Positions 25,985 through 34,005 of a DNA stretch of 64,000 nucleotides are shown here, one piece after another. The notes beneath the pieces are model-generated. The model worked only from the letters and a program-made list of their open reading frames with translations, was not told where the DNA came from and made no database searches. The position numbers and the translations under genes were made by a program. Every line of letters begins with the position of its first letter. Position 1 is the stretch's first letter. Source of the DNA: Pseudomonas graminis (GTDB lineage: Bacteria > Pseudomonadota > Gammaproteobacteria > Pseudomonadales > Pseudomonadaceae); assembly GCF_013201545.1 (NCBI RefSeq), contig NZ_CP053746.1:4168501-4232500 (forward strand). The letters run 5' to 3'.

Positions 25985-26632
25985 GTGAAGTACGAAACGT
26001 CAGTTGTTTATCTCGAACAGATCCCAAAAGTGGTCGTTGATACCGGGTTCGATTGGTCGAATCTCTGGACCTTCTTAGGTACAATCTGCATCTTTATGCT
26101 TGGTACTTATCTTACTATTCGGAATTTCAATAAGACTGTACAAAGTCAAGAGAAAGTGGCTGCTCAGAACTTTACCCTTCAGCGAGATGCGGTAGCTACT
26201 CAGGAACGAATAGCCAACCAGAATTCTTTAAAGGCAAGTCGCCAGGACTGGATAAACGATCTGCGTAACACGTGCGCGGCCTATATAGCTGAAGCGCTTA
26301 ATGTCCAGCGACTTAATATTTACTGGGAGTCTGCTCAGCCCAAATATCGCTTGTACTCGCGGACAGAGCCATCAATTGCTCATCAAATGCATGCCGACTG
26401 GGCCGCATCTCACGTACAGGCGATGAAAGACTTGATAAGTTTGAAGTCCAAAATTGAGTTGCTTATTAATCCTGATGAGACGGATTCGAAGGAACTTATG
26501 AAGGCGGTTATTGAGCTGTACTTTGAGTGCGACCGGGCTGCCGGTTCCGCCAAGAAACTCGCTGAGAGCGTAGTTTACTGGTGTCAGCATATACTCAAAC
26601 AAGAGTGGGAAAAAGCTAAAGCTGGAAAGTGA
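25985..26632 (+). CDS. Membrane-anchored coiled-coil protein, unknown function
   Basis: A 215-residue protein. One membrane helix at about 27-48 (NLWTFLGTICIFMLGTYLTI) is followed by a polar helical stretch likely to be coiled coil (KTVQSQEKVAAQNFTLQRDAV) and a long soluble helical part. The start is GTG at 25985 behind GGAGTAAGGT. It is divergent from the PAPS-reductase-like gene and AT-richer than its neighbours, so it looks like inserted cargo. Proteins of this plan (TM, coiled coil, helical domain) occur widely as hypothetical genes in Pseudomonas. Confidence 0.65.
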   Translation: MKYETSVVYLEQIPKVVVDTGFDWSNLWTFLGTICIFMLGTYLTIRNFNKTVQSQEKVAAQNFTLQRDAVATQERIANQNSLKASRQDWINDLRNTCAAYIAEALNVQRLNIYWESAQPKYRLYSRTEPSIAHQMHADWAASHVQAMKDLISLKSKIELLINPDETDSKELMKAVIELYFECDRAAGSAKKLAESVVYWCQHILKQEWEKAKAGK

Positions 26633-26694
26633 CGCCGCTTTCAGGACACTAATGTCCGCCAGTGGCGTGTTTCAAGGTTGGATAGGGTTACGGC

Positions 26695-27549
26695 TCACAC
26701 GCGTTCGCCGAGATCCAGACCGAGCTGACTTACTCGCTCCGCACAGGCCGGGTTCAGCCAGATGCACTCGGTCCGGTTTGCGGTGCCACGCCCTGCGGAT
26801 ATCCGCGCAGATGTGCTGTAACAGCTCCAGTCCGTAAGCAGCTCGCTATAAAGCTCGCTCGGGTAACCGGAAAGAACGACCATTCCTTCTAGCTCGAGCA
26901 AAACGCCGAGCAGCTTGCTGTGTTCTTCGTCGTCCATCTCATGCCGGTAATACCGTCCAGTCGATGCGCCCTTGTACCTGGTGTCGTGCAGGTAAGGCGG
27001 GTCGACGTAATGCAGTGTCGTCGCTGCGTCGTGTGCGGTGATGACCTCAATGGCAGGCCTGTTCTCGATCAAGACGCCGGACAGCCTTTGACCAACCGCC
27101 GCGAGCGAGTCGGGGTATTCGGCCCAGAGTGACTGGGCGGTGCCATACTGACGCTTCGTGTCTATGCGAAAGCCGGTGACACCCTTCGTCGCGCCGGCTG
27201 AGCCGAACCCCATCTGTGCGCGAATGATCGTCCGCCGGGCGCGCTCAATCGTATCGCTGGCCGGCTCCCACGAAAGCTCAAACTCGGCTCGCGAGTAGGG
27301 CGTCAGCACCAGTCGCTCGACAAGCGCCGTCCGCGTTGCTGGGTCTTGAAGCACCCGGAACAGGTTCACGATGTCCCCATCCAGGTCGTTGTAAACCTCG
27401 GCGTAGGACCGCGGTTTCTGCATGAGTACGCCGGCAGCGCCGCCGAATGATTCGACGTAGCAGGTATGAGGGGGGAAGTGCTGCAGCACCCACGGTGCGA
27501 GTCTGAACTTCGCGCCGTGGTAGCGAATTACAGGAGCAGAGATGGTCAT
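26695..27549 (-). CDS. Dam-type DNA adenine-N6 methyltransferase
   Basis: A 284-residue class D12 methyltransferase. The N-terminal IRYHGAKFRLAPWVLQHFP and the AdoMet motif ESFGGAAGVLMQKP are followed by YNDLDGDIVNLFRVLQ and the catalytic DPPY (LHYVDPPYLHDTRY). The likely target is an adenine in a short palindrome such as GATC, but specificity cannot be read off. It probably protects phage DNA from restriction together with the cytosine enzyme. Confidence 0.92.
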   Translation of the reverse strand: MTISAPVIRYHGAKFRLAPWVLQHFPPHTCYVESFGGAAGVLMQKPRSYAEVYNDLDGDIVNLFRVLQDPATRTALVERLVLTPYSRAEFELSWEPASDTIERARRTIIRAQMGFGSAGATKGVTGFRIDTKRQYGTAQSLWAEYPDSLAAVGQRLSGVLIENRPAIEVITAHDAATTLHYVDPPYLHDTRYKGASTGRYYRHEMDDEEHSKLLGVLLELEGMVVLSGYPSELYSELLTDWSCYSTSARISAGRGTANRTECIWLNPACAERVSQLGLDLGERV

Positions 27550-27574
27550 GGCAGTCCTTGAATCTGCTCCACGG

Positions 27575-28588
27575 TTACCGCTCTAAACTGGCGCGCTTGA
27601 TTTGATCGGTCAGAAGAGTCGGCACGCCGTTAATGACGAGCGTGTCATCGTTCTTGTCGTACTTCACCTTCGTGCCAAGCAGGTGCGCTTCAAAGCTGAT
27701 GGACAGCCCTTCCACGCGCCCGGTGAAGCGTTGGAATCGGTTGAGCGTTCGCTTATCGGCAGGGATCGCCGGGGACAACCCATAGTCCTTGTTGCGGATA
27801 TGGTCGTAAAAAGACCTGGGTTTATCTTCATCCACCAGCCCCGACAGTTCCTCAAGGATGATTGGCTCGCCCAATTTGGTCTGACTCATCGCATAGTCCA
27901 CCAGGGTGCGTGTCTTCTCCCGCGCCGCCTCTTCAGGCAGATCCTCGTTTTCCACAAAGTCGCTGAACGCCCTGAGCAACGTACGGGTTTCGCCAGGAGC
28001 ATCGATGGCTTCCTGACAGCCGATGAAGTCACGGAAGTATTCCGTAGCTTTCCTGCCGTTTTTGCCCTTGATAAACGAGATGTACTGCCGAGACGCCGGA
28101 TTGTTCTGCCATTCGGACAGGTTGATCCGCCCGGCCAGGTGGAGGTGATCGAGGTCGAGATATTTAGCTGTGATGGTCCGGAGGTCTTCGCCAACTGCGA
28201 TGCCTTCCGATTGCTGAATAACCGCAATGGAAAGGTACTCGGTCATGCCCTGCTGATAGTGCACGAAGAGGACGTGCCCTCCGATGGCGAGGTTTGATTC
28301 TTCCATCAAGTGCTGCAAATGCTCGACGGCAACCAGGCTGAACTCTTGAAAGCTGATCTCATCGGCGATGTACTTGCTCAGCCAGCCCCGGAGCGGGTGC
28401 GCGCCGGACTCCGCGTGGAACAGGCCCCAAGCCTTACCTTGCTTAGCGTTGTAGCTCTCGTTCAAACGCCATAACAGATCTTCATTTGATTGAGACTCGA
28501 GCAGCAGTTCGCTCGCTGCATGCAGCACGGCGGGGGCCCCGTCGGGCTTTTTGTCGATCATGTGCATGATGATTTTGCGGATTGGCAT
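27575..28588 (-). CDS. ndpA: Nucleoid-associated protein NdpA/YejK
   Basis: A 337-residue NdpA-family protein, full family length. It begins [14 protein letters not shown] and has family features such as [40 protein letters not shown] and [22 protein letters not shown]. Host YejK binds the nucleoid and contacts type II topoisomerases. A phage copy could reshape host DNA or help phage replication. The ATG at 28588 follows TGAGGTAATTGAA. It is the gene before the Dam-type methylase on the same strand. Confidence 0.88.
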   Translation of the reverse strand: MPIRKIIMHMIDKKPDGAPAVLHAASELLLESQSNEDLLWRLNESYNAKQGKAWGLFHAESGAHPLRGWLSKYIADEISFQEFSLVAVEHLQHLMEESNLAIGGHVLFVHYQQGMTEYLSIAVIQQSEGIAVGEDLRTITAKYLDLDHLHLAGRINLSEWQNNPASRQYISFIKGKNGRKATEYFRDFIGCQEAIDAPGETRTLLRAFSDFVENEDLPEEAAREKTRTLVDYAMSQTKLGEPIILEELSGLVDEDKPRSFYDHIRNKDYGLSPAIPADKRTLNRFQRFTGRVEGLSISFEAHLLGTKVKYDKNDDTLVINGVPTLLTDQIKRASLER

Positions 28589-28689
28589 TTCAATTACCTC
28601 AGGCGAGTTGATGCCTCCGAAGGTTCGGTGGCGAATTGGTTGGTAGTGGGCTATACGATTGGTCCGGTATTGGGCCGGATATAGGAGTG

Positions 28690-28902
28690 ATGATGGACGA
28701 TCAGAAATTTCTGGATGAGTACACAAAACTCACCGGAGAGATGCACGAGAAACTAACAGCGTCCAACGATTTTGTCGCGAACGCTGATCCTGGTCGCCCA
28801 GGTTGGGATGAAGAATTTCGTATAATTCAAGAAGAGCTCGCACACGCGATCTTTGAAGTAGAGGAAATGTGGAAGCGCCTCCGGGGAGGTCGTCCCAAAT
28901 AA
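28690..28902 (+). CDS. Small acidic protein, unknown function
   Basis: A 70-residue protein (start M-M-D-D-Q) that is acidic and helical ([27 protein letters not shown]). AGGAG precedes it; of the two adjacent ATGs the second is better spaced. It lies on the plus strand within the leftward operon, divergent from ndpA. Its size and charge fit a DNA mimic or an antitoxin-like protein, but nothing specific supports either. Confidence 0.55.
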   Translation: MMDDQKFLDEYTKLTGEMHEKLTASNDFVANADPGRPGWDEEFRIIQEELAHAIFEVEEMWKRLRGGRPK

Positions 28903-29113
28903 TCGTGTCACGCTTAGGAGGTCCAACCGCTCTGGTCACGGATGATATTTTTCAACGACGCGGTCAAGAAACGCTCGCGCCACGATCCGTGATCTCAACA
29001 CCTGGCGCGAGCTGAGTACAGGACTCGCGTCACCATCAAAAGATGACTGCTCGCCGAACGCTGCGCCCAAGGGCGTTCGCCGCGGCTGCAGGCGAAGCAG
29101 CCTGAGCTCCTGT

Positions 29114-29356
29114 TCATACCACCCGCGCCCTCCGCTGAAGCCGGCCGCGCTCCGCCGCCGACAACACACGAGGCCTGCGCTTGAGCACCGTCTCCGGATC
29201 AATCCAATCCCGCCGCTTCGGCGGGATCGGATTTCCCGTGAAGCATTCACCCTGCAAAATCTGACCACCCCGGCTCTCAAACTCCGCCACGGCCTCCGCC
29301 AGTTCGGCCGACTTGATGCGGTTCTGCGCATCAGGGTTCAAGCTGAAGCTGATCAT
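29114..29356 (-). CDS. Hypothetical small basic phage protein
   Basis: An 80-residue protein. The N-terminal part is helical (AQNRIKSAELAEAVAEFESRGG) and the C-terminus very basic (LKRRPRVLSAAERGRLQRRARVV), suggesting nucleic-acid binding. The start overlaps the exonuclease stop (ATGA), so it is translated with the recombination genes. No family recognised. Confidence 0.65.
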   Translation of the reverse strand: MISFSLNPDAQNRIKSAELAEAVAEFESRGGQILQGECFTGNPIPPKRRDWIDPETVLKRRPRVLSAAERGRLQRRARVV

Positions 29357-31002
29357 GCCGCCACCTGCTGCAGCTCGACGCCGTCCATGGTGAAGGCGTC
29401 GCCGTGAATGAGGACCAGGTCATCCAGCGCCGCCCAGTTCACGGTCAGCACCGCAAACGGGGCACGGCCTTCGTAAACAGCTTTCACCAGCGCCTCCAGA
29501 TCGGTGACTTTCGCCTCGAGTTTGGTCGGCTTCGGCGGCACCTTCGCCGAGGGTGCGGCGGAGGTGACGCGACGCGCGGGCGGCTGGGCCGTGTTGGCAG
29601 CAGGAGCAGACGTCTGTGTTTTCCCCGCAGCGTTTGCCGCCTCCGCCAGCTCGTTCGCTTCCCGCTCCAATCGCCGCGCCTTTTCCTGACGAATCTGCTC
29701 GCGCTGCGCTTCGAGACGAATCTCTTCGGCGCGCTGGTGCTCGCTGATGCGCACCTTGATCAGCGGGACCAGGTCCTCGTTCTCCTTCAGCACCAGTTGC
29801 TGCAGATCGTTGAACAGAAATACGTAGTCAGCCGCGAGCTCAGCGAAGCTGTCCAGATTGGTGCGCATTTTGTCGCCGGTTTGGCTGGCCTCGATCTTCG
29901 CCCGGGCCAGTTCGCTGTCCGCCGCATCGCGCAGGCTGGCGATCGTCTTTTTGCCTTTGATGGCGCCGGCGAAGTCAGCGGCGATCTTCGGCATCCGCGC
30001 CTTGCCGCCCAGGGTGTTATTGATCTGGTCGATGTGAACCTGCAGGGACTTTGCTGCGGTCATCACGATGTCTTCCCTGATCGCGGTTTTGCGTGCCTTG
30101 ACCAGCTTGTCGAGCTCCAGCCGTTTGGCGCGCGCCTCGCTGCTGATCTCGTCAATCGCGCGGAAGAGGGCGTCGATGCTTTCGGTTTGACTCAGCGCGA
30201 GGTGCTTCGCCGCTGCCAGTCGATCTTCGACCTCGCCGCACCATTTCACCGTCTTCTCGGCGTCGGCGAAATGCTGGTCGGTCTGCAGGTCGGTATTGAT
30301 GGCGGCGAATACCGCCAGCGAGTGGGCCTTGAATTGTTCCAGGTTGCTGGCGGTCACCATGCCCGTGACTTCGATGCGTAACGCTGGCAGCGCGTCCGGC
30401 GTTTTACCTATAGCCTCGGCCGCGGGTTCGCCCGGCTCATAGGCGGCCAGATCTGCTTCAAATTGCTTCCAGCCGGCAACCAGCTTTGCAGCGCGGCCGG
30501 GCACGGGGAAGTACTCCATCGAGACGAAATTCTCTTCGGTACCGTCGGAGCAGACGAAGATGACTTTTTCAGCGCCGGAGACGAGCAACTGCTGTTCGAG
30601 CTGCCAGTAGTAATGGGCGTCCAGCTCACCGGCGCGCACGTCCGCGGCGAGCTGCTCGTTCCACATTTTGTGCTCGAACAGAATCTCGCCCAGCACGGTG
30701 CAGCCATCGAGGGAGGCCAGCAGGTCGCCCTCGGTACCGACGATGGGGAACAGGTCTTCATCCAGGCGGGCCTCAAGTATCGGCCGGGCGCTGGCTTCGG
30801 CTTCATGGCCTTTGTCGAAGAGGTACTTCTGCACCCACCACGAGATATCGCGATCGAGGCCGGTCTTCTTCGCGTGCAGCAGCTCGGTGCGTTTCAACTG
30901 CTTCGAAGCGCCCATCATCGCCGGGGCTTCCGATGCGGTGTGGTAGTTGGCGCGCAGCGCGTGCCATTCGGGGCTTCCCTGCGCGACGTTATGGATTTTC
31001 AT
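29353..31002 (-). CDS. YqaJ-family recombination exonuclease with long C-terminal extension
   Basis: A 549-residue protein. The N-terminal 200 residues are a lambda-exonuclease-like YqaJ nuclease (VAQGSPEWHALRANYHTASEAPAMMG, LGEILFEHKMWNE with the catalytic Glu, ELDAHYYWQLEQQLLVSGAEKVIFVCSDG). It should degrade one strand of double-stranded ends to load RecT. The rest is a long helical, charged region (TESIDALFRAIDEISSEARA, then a coiled coil rich in Arg and Glu near 450-490) that ordinary family members of about 200-300 residues lack. The start is fixed by the ATGA overlap with recT and a GAAGGAG ribosome site. Confidence 0.88.
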   Translation of the reverse strand: MKIHNVAQGSPEWHALRANYHTASEAPAMMGASKQLKRTELLHAKKTGLDRDISWWVQKYLFDKGHEAEASARPILEARLDEDLFPIVGTEGDLLASLDGCTVLGEILFEHKMWNEQLAADVRAGELDAHYYWQLEQQLLVSGAEKVIFVCSDGTEENFVSMEYFPVPGRAAKLVAGWKQFEADLAAYEPGEPAAEAIGKTPDALPALRIEVTGMVTASNLEQFKAHSLAVFAAINTDLQTDQHFADAEKTVKWCGEVEDRLAAAKHLALSQTESIDALFRAIDEISSEARAKRLELDKLVKARKTAIREDIVMTAAKSLQVHIDQINNTLGGKARMPKIAADFAGAIKGKKTIASLRDAADSELARAKIEASQTGDKMRTNLDSFAELAADYVFLFNDLQQLVLKENEDLVPLIKVRISEHQRAEEIRLEAQREQIRQEKARRLEREANELAEAANAAGKTQTSAPAANTAQPPARRVTSAAPSAKVPPKPTKLEAKVTDLEALVKAVYEGRAPFAVLTVNWAALDDLVLIHGDAFTMDGVELQQVAA

Positions 31003-31904
31003 GCGGATTCTCCTTCGATGGGCGCGAGGTTGTTGATCTGCTCGATCTGTTGCTCGCTCAGGGTGTATTTGCTGCTGATGGTGGCGATCAGGTGCCCGGG
31101 GGATGACTTGCGGTCGTCGACGGACTTTTGCCACTTGGGCAGGTTCTCGGCGAACTTGGCCTCCGGATAGGGCGGCAGGCCCGCCGGTTCACCGCTGCGG
31201 GGAGGGGAAACGTCGCGGACGCGCGGGGCGCTTTCTTCCAGTTCGTCGGGGCTGTACACGCCGAGGATCACGTCCGGGCAGTAGAGGCGTGACCAGCGCT
31301 TGGTCGCGAGGTAGGCGAGTTGCTGGCGCGGATCGTCAGCCCACAGCGTGCTGTTGCGCGTTCGTGCCTGGGCCAGGAGTAGTTCGAGCACGCGCGGCTC
31401 GTCCTCGCCTCGAAAGGTCGCCCAGACCTTCACGCCGAGCCCTTCCTCGTCGGCCATCTTCCAGCCCGGCACGCGGTACTCGCCTTTGTCGCCGGACTTG
31501 ATCGTGAATTTGCCGATCACCTTTTCCCAAGCGCCGAACCACTCGTAGTGCAGCCGATCAAGGACCGGCGCGCAGGTCGTGATGACGGCGTTGACGAGCT
31601 GCGCTTCATAGCCGAGGACGCCGTTCACCAGGTGGGTTTTCTGGGCTACGGCGAAGGGGTTCATCTTCCATTGCATCGACTGCATCACCACGGCGAGGCA
31701 ATCGGCGGCATTGCCGTTGAAGTGTTTCGGCATCGTTGCGCGGCCGCCGGCCATGACTTCTGCCAGCCGCATCATCTTGTCGAGGCTGTCGCCATCCAGC
31801 ACCAGGGCGCTGGTGGTGGTCGCGGCGTGGGTAATGAGGTTGAGCTGCTGCTCATGCGCCACGGGGGCGGTGTTTGGTGCGGACACGGTTGCTCCTTGCG
31901 CCAT
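30999..31904 (-). CDS. recT: RecT-family single-strand annealing protein
   Basis: A 301-residue recombinase that anneals complementary strands and pairs with the exonuclease. Family features include FNGNAADCLAVVMQSMQWKMNPFAVAQKTHLVNGVLGYEAQLVNAVI and ARTRNSTLWADDPRQQLAYLATKRWSRLYCPDVILGVYSPDEL. The C-terminus is disordered and then ends in a small helical piece. The ATG at 31904 has no clear ribosome site, so the exact start is unsure; a frame upstream lacks family sequence. It overlaps the exonuclease start. Confidence 0.9.
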   Translation of the reverse strand: MAQGATVSAPNTAPVAHEQQLNLITHAATTTSALVLDGDSLDKMMRLAEVMAGGRATMPKHFNGNAADCLAVVMQSMQWKMNPFAVAQKTHLVNGVLGYEAQLVNAVITTCAPVLDRLHYEWFGAWEKVIGKFTIKSGDKGEYRVPGWKMADEEGLGVKVWATFRGEDEPRVLELLLAQARTRNSTLWADDPRQQLAYLATKRWSRLYCPDVILGVYSPDELEESAPRVRDVSPPRSGEPAGLPPYPEAKFAENLPKWQKSVDDRKSSPGHLIATISSKYTLSEQQIEQINNLAPIEGESA

Positions 31905-31941
31905 GCCATTGCCGGCGCGCTGCGATGAAACGGGGAGGGGG

Positions 31942-32055
31942 TTACTGGGTGATGTGCTCGGCGTAGGCGCTGACCAACATCCACAAAATGCAAACAAGAA
32001 AGGTGACTGCCGAACCGCGCCAGTAAGCCGCGCGCCGGACTCGCTGACGGCTCAC
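31942..32055 (-). CDS. 37-residue single-span membrane protein, GTG start
   Basis: GTG at 32055 overlaps the stop of the previous gene (GTGA) and opens a 37-codon frame. The peptide has a very basic head (VSRQRVRRAAYWRG) and one membrane helix (SAVTFLVCILWMLVSAYA). The overlap matches the coupling used by the four genes upstream, which is the best evidence that it is real. It is too short to assign; small membrane proteins in phage early operons often inhibit host targets. Confidence 0.5.
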   Translation of the reverse strand: MSRQRVRRAAYWRGSAVTFLVCILWMLVSAYAEHITQ

Positions 32056-32255
32056 ACTGAACTCCACTGCGCGTCGTTCAGTTCAGGGCGGGGATCGCGA
32101 TAACCATCCACCCGGCAGCGTTGCTGGGGCAGCATGATGGTCGGATTGGCGCGCGGCCGGAGGCGTTTGCATTCCGGGCATTCGATGCCGAACATCGCCT
32201 GCAATCGTTTCTTGTGATCCTTGATCGCGCTTTGCATTTCGCCGAAGTCACTCAT
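32052..32255 (-). CDS. Small zinc-motif phage protein
   Basis: A 67-residue protein with a helical N-terminus (MSDFGEMQSAIKDHKKRLQAM), then CPECKRLRP and later QQRCRVDGYRDPRPEL. The cysteine spacing may bind zinc. The ATG at 32255 follows GAGGTGCGCA and lies within the end of the previous gene (7-base overlap). Function unknown. Confidence 0.65.
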   Translation of the reverse strand: MSDFGEMQSAIKDHKKRLQAMFGIECPECKRLRPRANPTIMLPQQRCRVDGYRDPRPELNDAQWSSV

Positions 32256-32472
32256 TGCGCACCTCATACGCCAAGGTCCATTCGCCGCACAGACAAGTGC
32301 GCCGGCTCCAGGCCTCAGGGTTGGAAATGTGGGCCTGCTCAGCAGCACGCATCGCGTCCCGCATCGTCAGCCCCTTGAACACCATCAGCACGCGATCGGG
32401 TGCTACGGCCAGGTGACGCGGCAGCTCGCAAATCTGCTCACTGAAAAGCGGTTGGCCAATGGAAGTGGTCAT
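32248..32472 (-). CDS. Hypothetical phage protein
   Basis: A 74-residue protein (MTTSIGQPLFSEQICELPRHL...) with a CLCGEWTL motif near the end. It is coupled to the previous gene by ATGA at 32472. No family recognised; composition and codon use fit the operon. Confidence 0.65.
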   Translation of the reverse strand: MTTSIGQPLFSEQICELPRHLAVAPDRVLMVFKGLTMRDAMRAAEQAHISNPEAWSRRTCLCGEWTLAYEVRNE

Positions 32473-32705
32473 GCCGAATCCCTCTCGTCTGACGTCCCCA
32501 AGAAGCGCGCGTCGATGTCGCGGATCCGCTCGCAGTAGCGTTTGAATTCGTCTCCGGTGATGGCCTGCAGCTCGTGGCTGACGTTGACCGCGGTGTAGGC
32601 AGCGTTCGAGTAGACCAGGTGCATTTCGGCATGCCCGGTCGCCAGTGTGCTGATGGCCGTGTCGATCAAGGCGACGGCTTTGGTGTGGCTGGACTCGGCA
32701 CTCAT
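32469..32705 (-). CDS. Hypothetical helical phage protein
   Basis: A 78-residue protein from ATG 32705 (MSAESSHTKAVALIDTAIST...), predicted to be mostly helical. Both ends overlap neighbours by ATGA, so it is the second of a chain of tiny coupled genes. No recognised motif. Confidence 0.65.
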   Translation of the reverse strand: MSAESSHTKAVALIDTAISTLATGHAEMHLVYSNAAYTAVNVSHELQAITGDEFKRYCERIRDIDARFLGTSDERDSA

Positions 32706-32989
32706 GCCGCCCACCGTGATCGATGCATGCGGCTGTCGATCTCGTGCCAGAGCGCAACGCGAATGGCGGTGTCGTGCTGTGCGCCGACGGTGCGCAGGTC
32801 GAAAGGTTGGACGTCCTGCGGCTTACCGTTGCGGTCATAAGTGATGCCTGCCAGCAAGAGGTAATCAAGCTCGCGAGTGCCCATGCAGTCCCAGTCGCTG
32901 TCGCAGTTATCAGGCTGGGGCGGCGTGTTTTCGCAATGAGTCACCTCCACCTCGAGGACGAACTCTTCAACAATTATTTCGTAAGTCAT
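32702..32989 (-). CDS. Hypothetical acidic phage protein
   Basis: A 95-residue acidic protein (MTYEIIVEEFVLEVEVTHCE...). The middle NCDSDWDCMGTRELDYLLLAG is followed by a histidine-rich end (TAIRVALWHEIDSRMHRSRW). It has an excellent ribosome site (CCAGGAGGCGACC-ATG) and starts the chain of coupled small genes behind csrA. Function unknown. Confidence 0.7.
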   Translation of the reverse strand: MTYEIIVEEFVLEVEVTHCENTPPQPDNCDSDWDCMGTRELDYLLLAGITYDRNGKPQDVQPFDLRTVGAQHDTAIRVALWHEIDSRMHRSRWAA

Positions 32990-33041
32990 GGTCGCCTCCT
33001 GGGCGAGCTGGTTGAGCGGCCTCCACGGCCGCCGCTTTGGG

Positions 33042-33245
33042 TTATGAGGCCAGCTGGTTCGCAGGTTGGGCGGGGCTCAACAGCTGCTCTTGAATGCGCT
33101 GGTAGATTTCTTCCCTGTGCACCTGAATTTCGCGGGGGGCGGTGATCCCGATCCAGACTTGCTGGCCTTGAGTTCGGGTGACGGTGATCTGGATGTCGTC
33201 GTTGATGCGGATGGTTTCGCCGGGCCGGCGGGTGAGGATGAGCAT
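33042..33245 (-). CDS. csrA: CsrA/RsmA-family RNA-binding regulator
   Basis: A 67-residue CsrA protein: [20 protein letters not shown], then [26 protein letters not shown]. The RNA-contact residues L4 and R44 (VHREEIY) are present. It should dimerise and bind GGA motifs in mRNA leaders to block translation. Its own ribosome site sits in GAAG-GAA-CTTC just upstream of the ATG, so self-repression is plausible. It is the promoter-proximal gene of the leftward early operon. It differs clearly from core Pseudomonas RsmA (MLILTRKCAESL...), so it is a phage paralogue that could tap into the host Gac/Rsm system. Confidence 0.92.
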   Translation of the reverse strand: MLILTRRPGETIRINDDIQITVTRTQGQQVWIGITAPREIQVHREEIYQRIQEQLLSPAQPANQLAS

Positions 33246-33275
33246 CTTGAAGTTCCTTCTGACGGTGGTTTCCCA

Positions 33276-33299
33276 ATGCAGCCTGTAGCCAGGCTGCAT
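33276..33299 (-). promoter_or_regulatory. RNA hairpin in the csrA leader
   Basis: A perfect ten-pair inverted repeat (ATGCAGCCTG / CAGGCTGCAT) with a four-base loop, 30 bases before the csrA start. No T-run follows on either strand, so it is more likely a structural or regulatory RNA element than a terminator. Confidence 0.5.
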
Positions 33300-33650
33300 C
33301 AGTGAAATCGCTTTCAGGGCCGCGATCCGCTACTGGCGTCGATCGCGGGTATGTATCGGATGTGTTCCTCGCCAAAACGCCGGCGTGCCGGACGCTCTAG
33401 CTGAAGGAGTCGCTTCGATCCGCTGTTACTCGCCACCTGCGGATTGGGCGCTGATTTCTTTCCATACGTTTTCGGTTTGGGCCTTCAGGACTACTCGGAT
33501 ACGGCGCATCAAGGTGGGTATCGCCCACGCTCGATGCGTTAGTCCTTTTGCTGGCTGAAGGCCTTTGAACGGTTTGGTTTTTAAAGAGCGACCCAAAGAG
33601 GGCGGGCCGCTGGCCCTTCGCTGCGCAACCCGTCGCGCTTCGATGGACGT
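33300..33650 (-). other. Leader of the leftward early operon, no clear gene
   Basis: About 350 bases between the leftward promoter and the csrA hairpin. The only frame of note is 27 codons at 33426-33509 (MRRIRVVLKAQTENVW...), without a good ribosome site. I see no terminator. A long leader at this position could hold antitermination signals, but no boxB-like hairpin stands out to me. Confidence 0.4.
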
Positions 33651-33679
33651 AAACTAACCGCCGGTTTCTGGATCGTCAA
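33651..33679 (-). promoter_or_regulatory. Leftward early promoter (PL analogue)
   Basis: On the minus strand TTGACG (33679-33674) and TAGTTT (33656-33651) are 17 bases apart. Two repressor operators overlap or abut it. It would drive the csrA-recT-exonuclease-methylase operon. Confidence 0.72.
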
Positions 33680-33691
33680 TACCGGCGGTTA
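33655..33691. promoter_or_regulatory. Left operators OL1 and OL2
   Basis: TAACCGCCGGTT at 33655-33666 and TACCGGCGGTTA at 33680-33691 are copies of the TAACCG..CGGTTA palindrome found three times at 37448-37509. Their centres are 25 bases apart. They lie over the -10/spacer and just upstream of the -35 of the leftward promoter, as lambda OL does. Confidence 0.8.
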
Positions 33692-34005
33692 ATTTATCTC
33701 GCGTGGCGAGACGGTACCGCGCCTGATTCTGTATGAATCCACAGTGGTAATGCCTAGTGCGGGCGAATTGCCCTGCATTAGTGAAAAGACGTGCGTTCGT
33801 CTGGATGACCTGGTGGGTTGGGGTCTCATGGGCTCCGGCTAGTCAATCAAGCCGTTGGGGGGCCCCAGCAGTGGTTGGCCATCCAGCGCCTAGATGCTCA
33901 AGCGGTCTTTTCGAGCGCCCACCACTTTGTTCCTAGCTTGGGTGTTGGGCGACAGCCCGGCTTGTTAAAATCGACTGGAAATTTCGCTGATCAAGGATGA
34001 GCTTC
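33692..34005. other. Noncoding stretch between OL and SPOR gene
   Basis: No frame here is convincing. It contains an imperfect inverted repeat at 33754-33781 (CTAGTGCGGGC / GCCCTGCATTAG, one bulge and one mismatch). The lipoprotein promoter must lie here or just downstream, but I cannot fix it. Confidence 0.45.

Noticed and set aside
33426-33509. A 27-residue frame in the leftward leader (MRRIRVVLKAQTENVW...)
   Set aside because: Its composition looks coding-like, but there is no ribosome site and it is too short to judge without relatives.
33754-33781. Imperfect inverted repeat CTAGTGCGGGC / GCCCTGCATTAG considered as operator or terminator
   Set aside because: It has a bulge and a mismatch, no T-run, and does not match the repressor palindrome; only noted in the gap entry.
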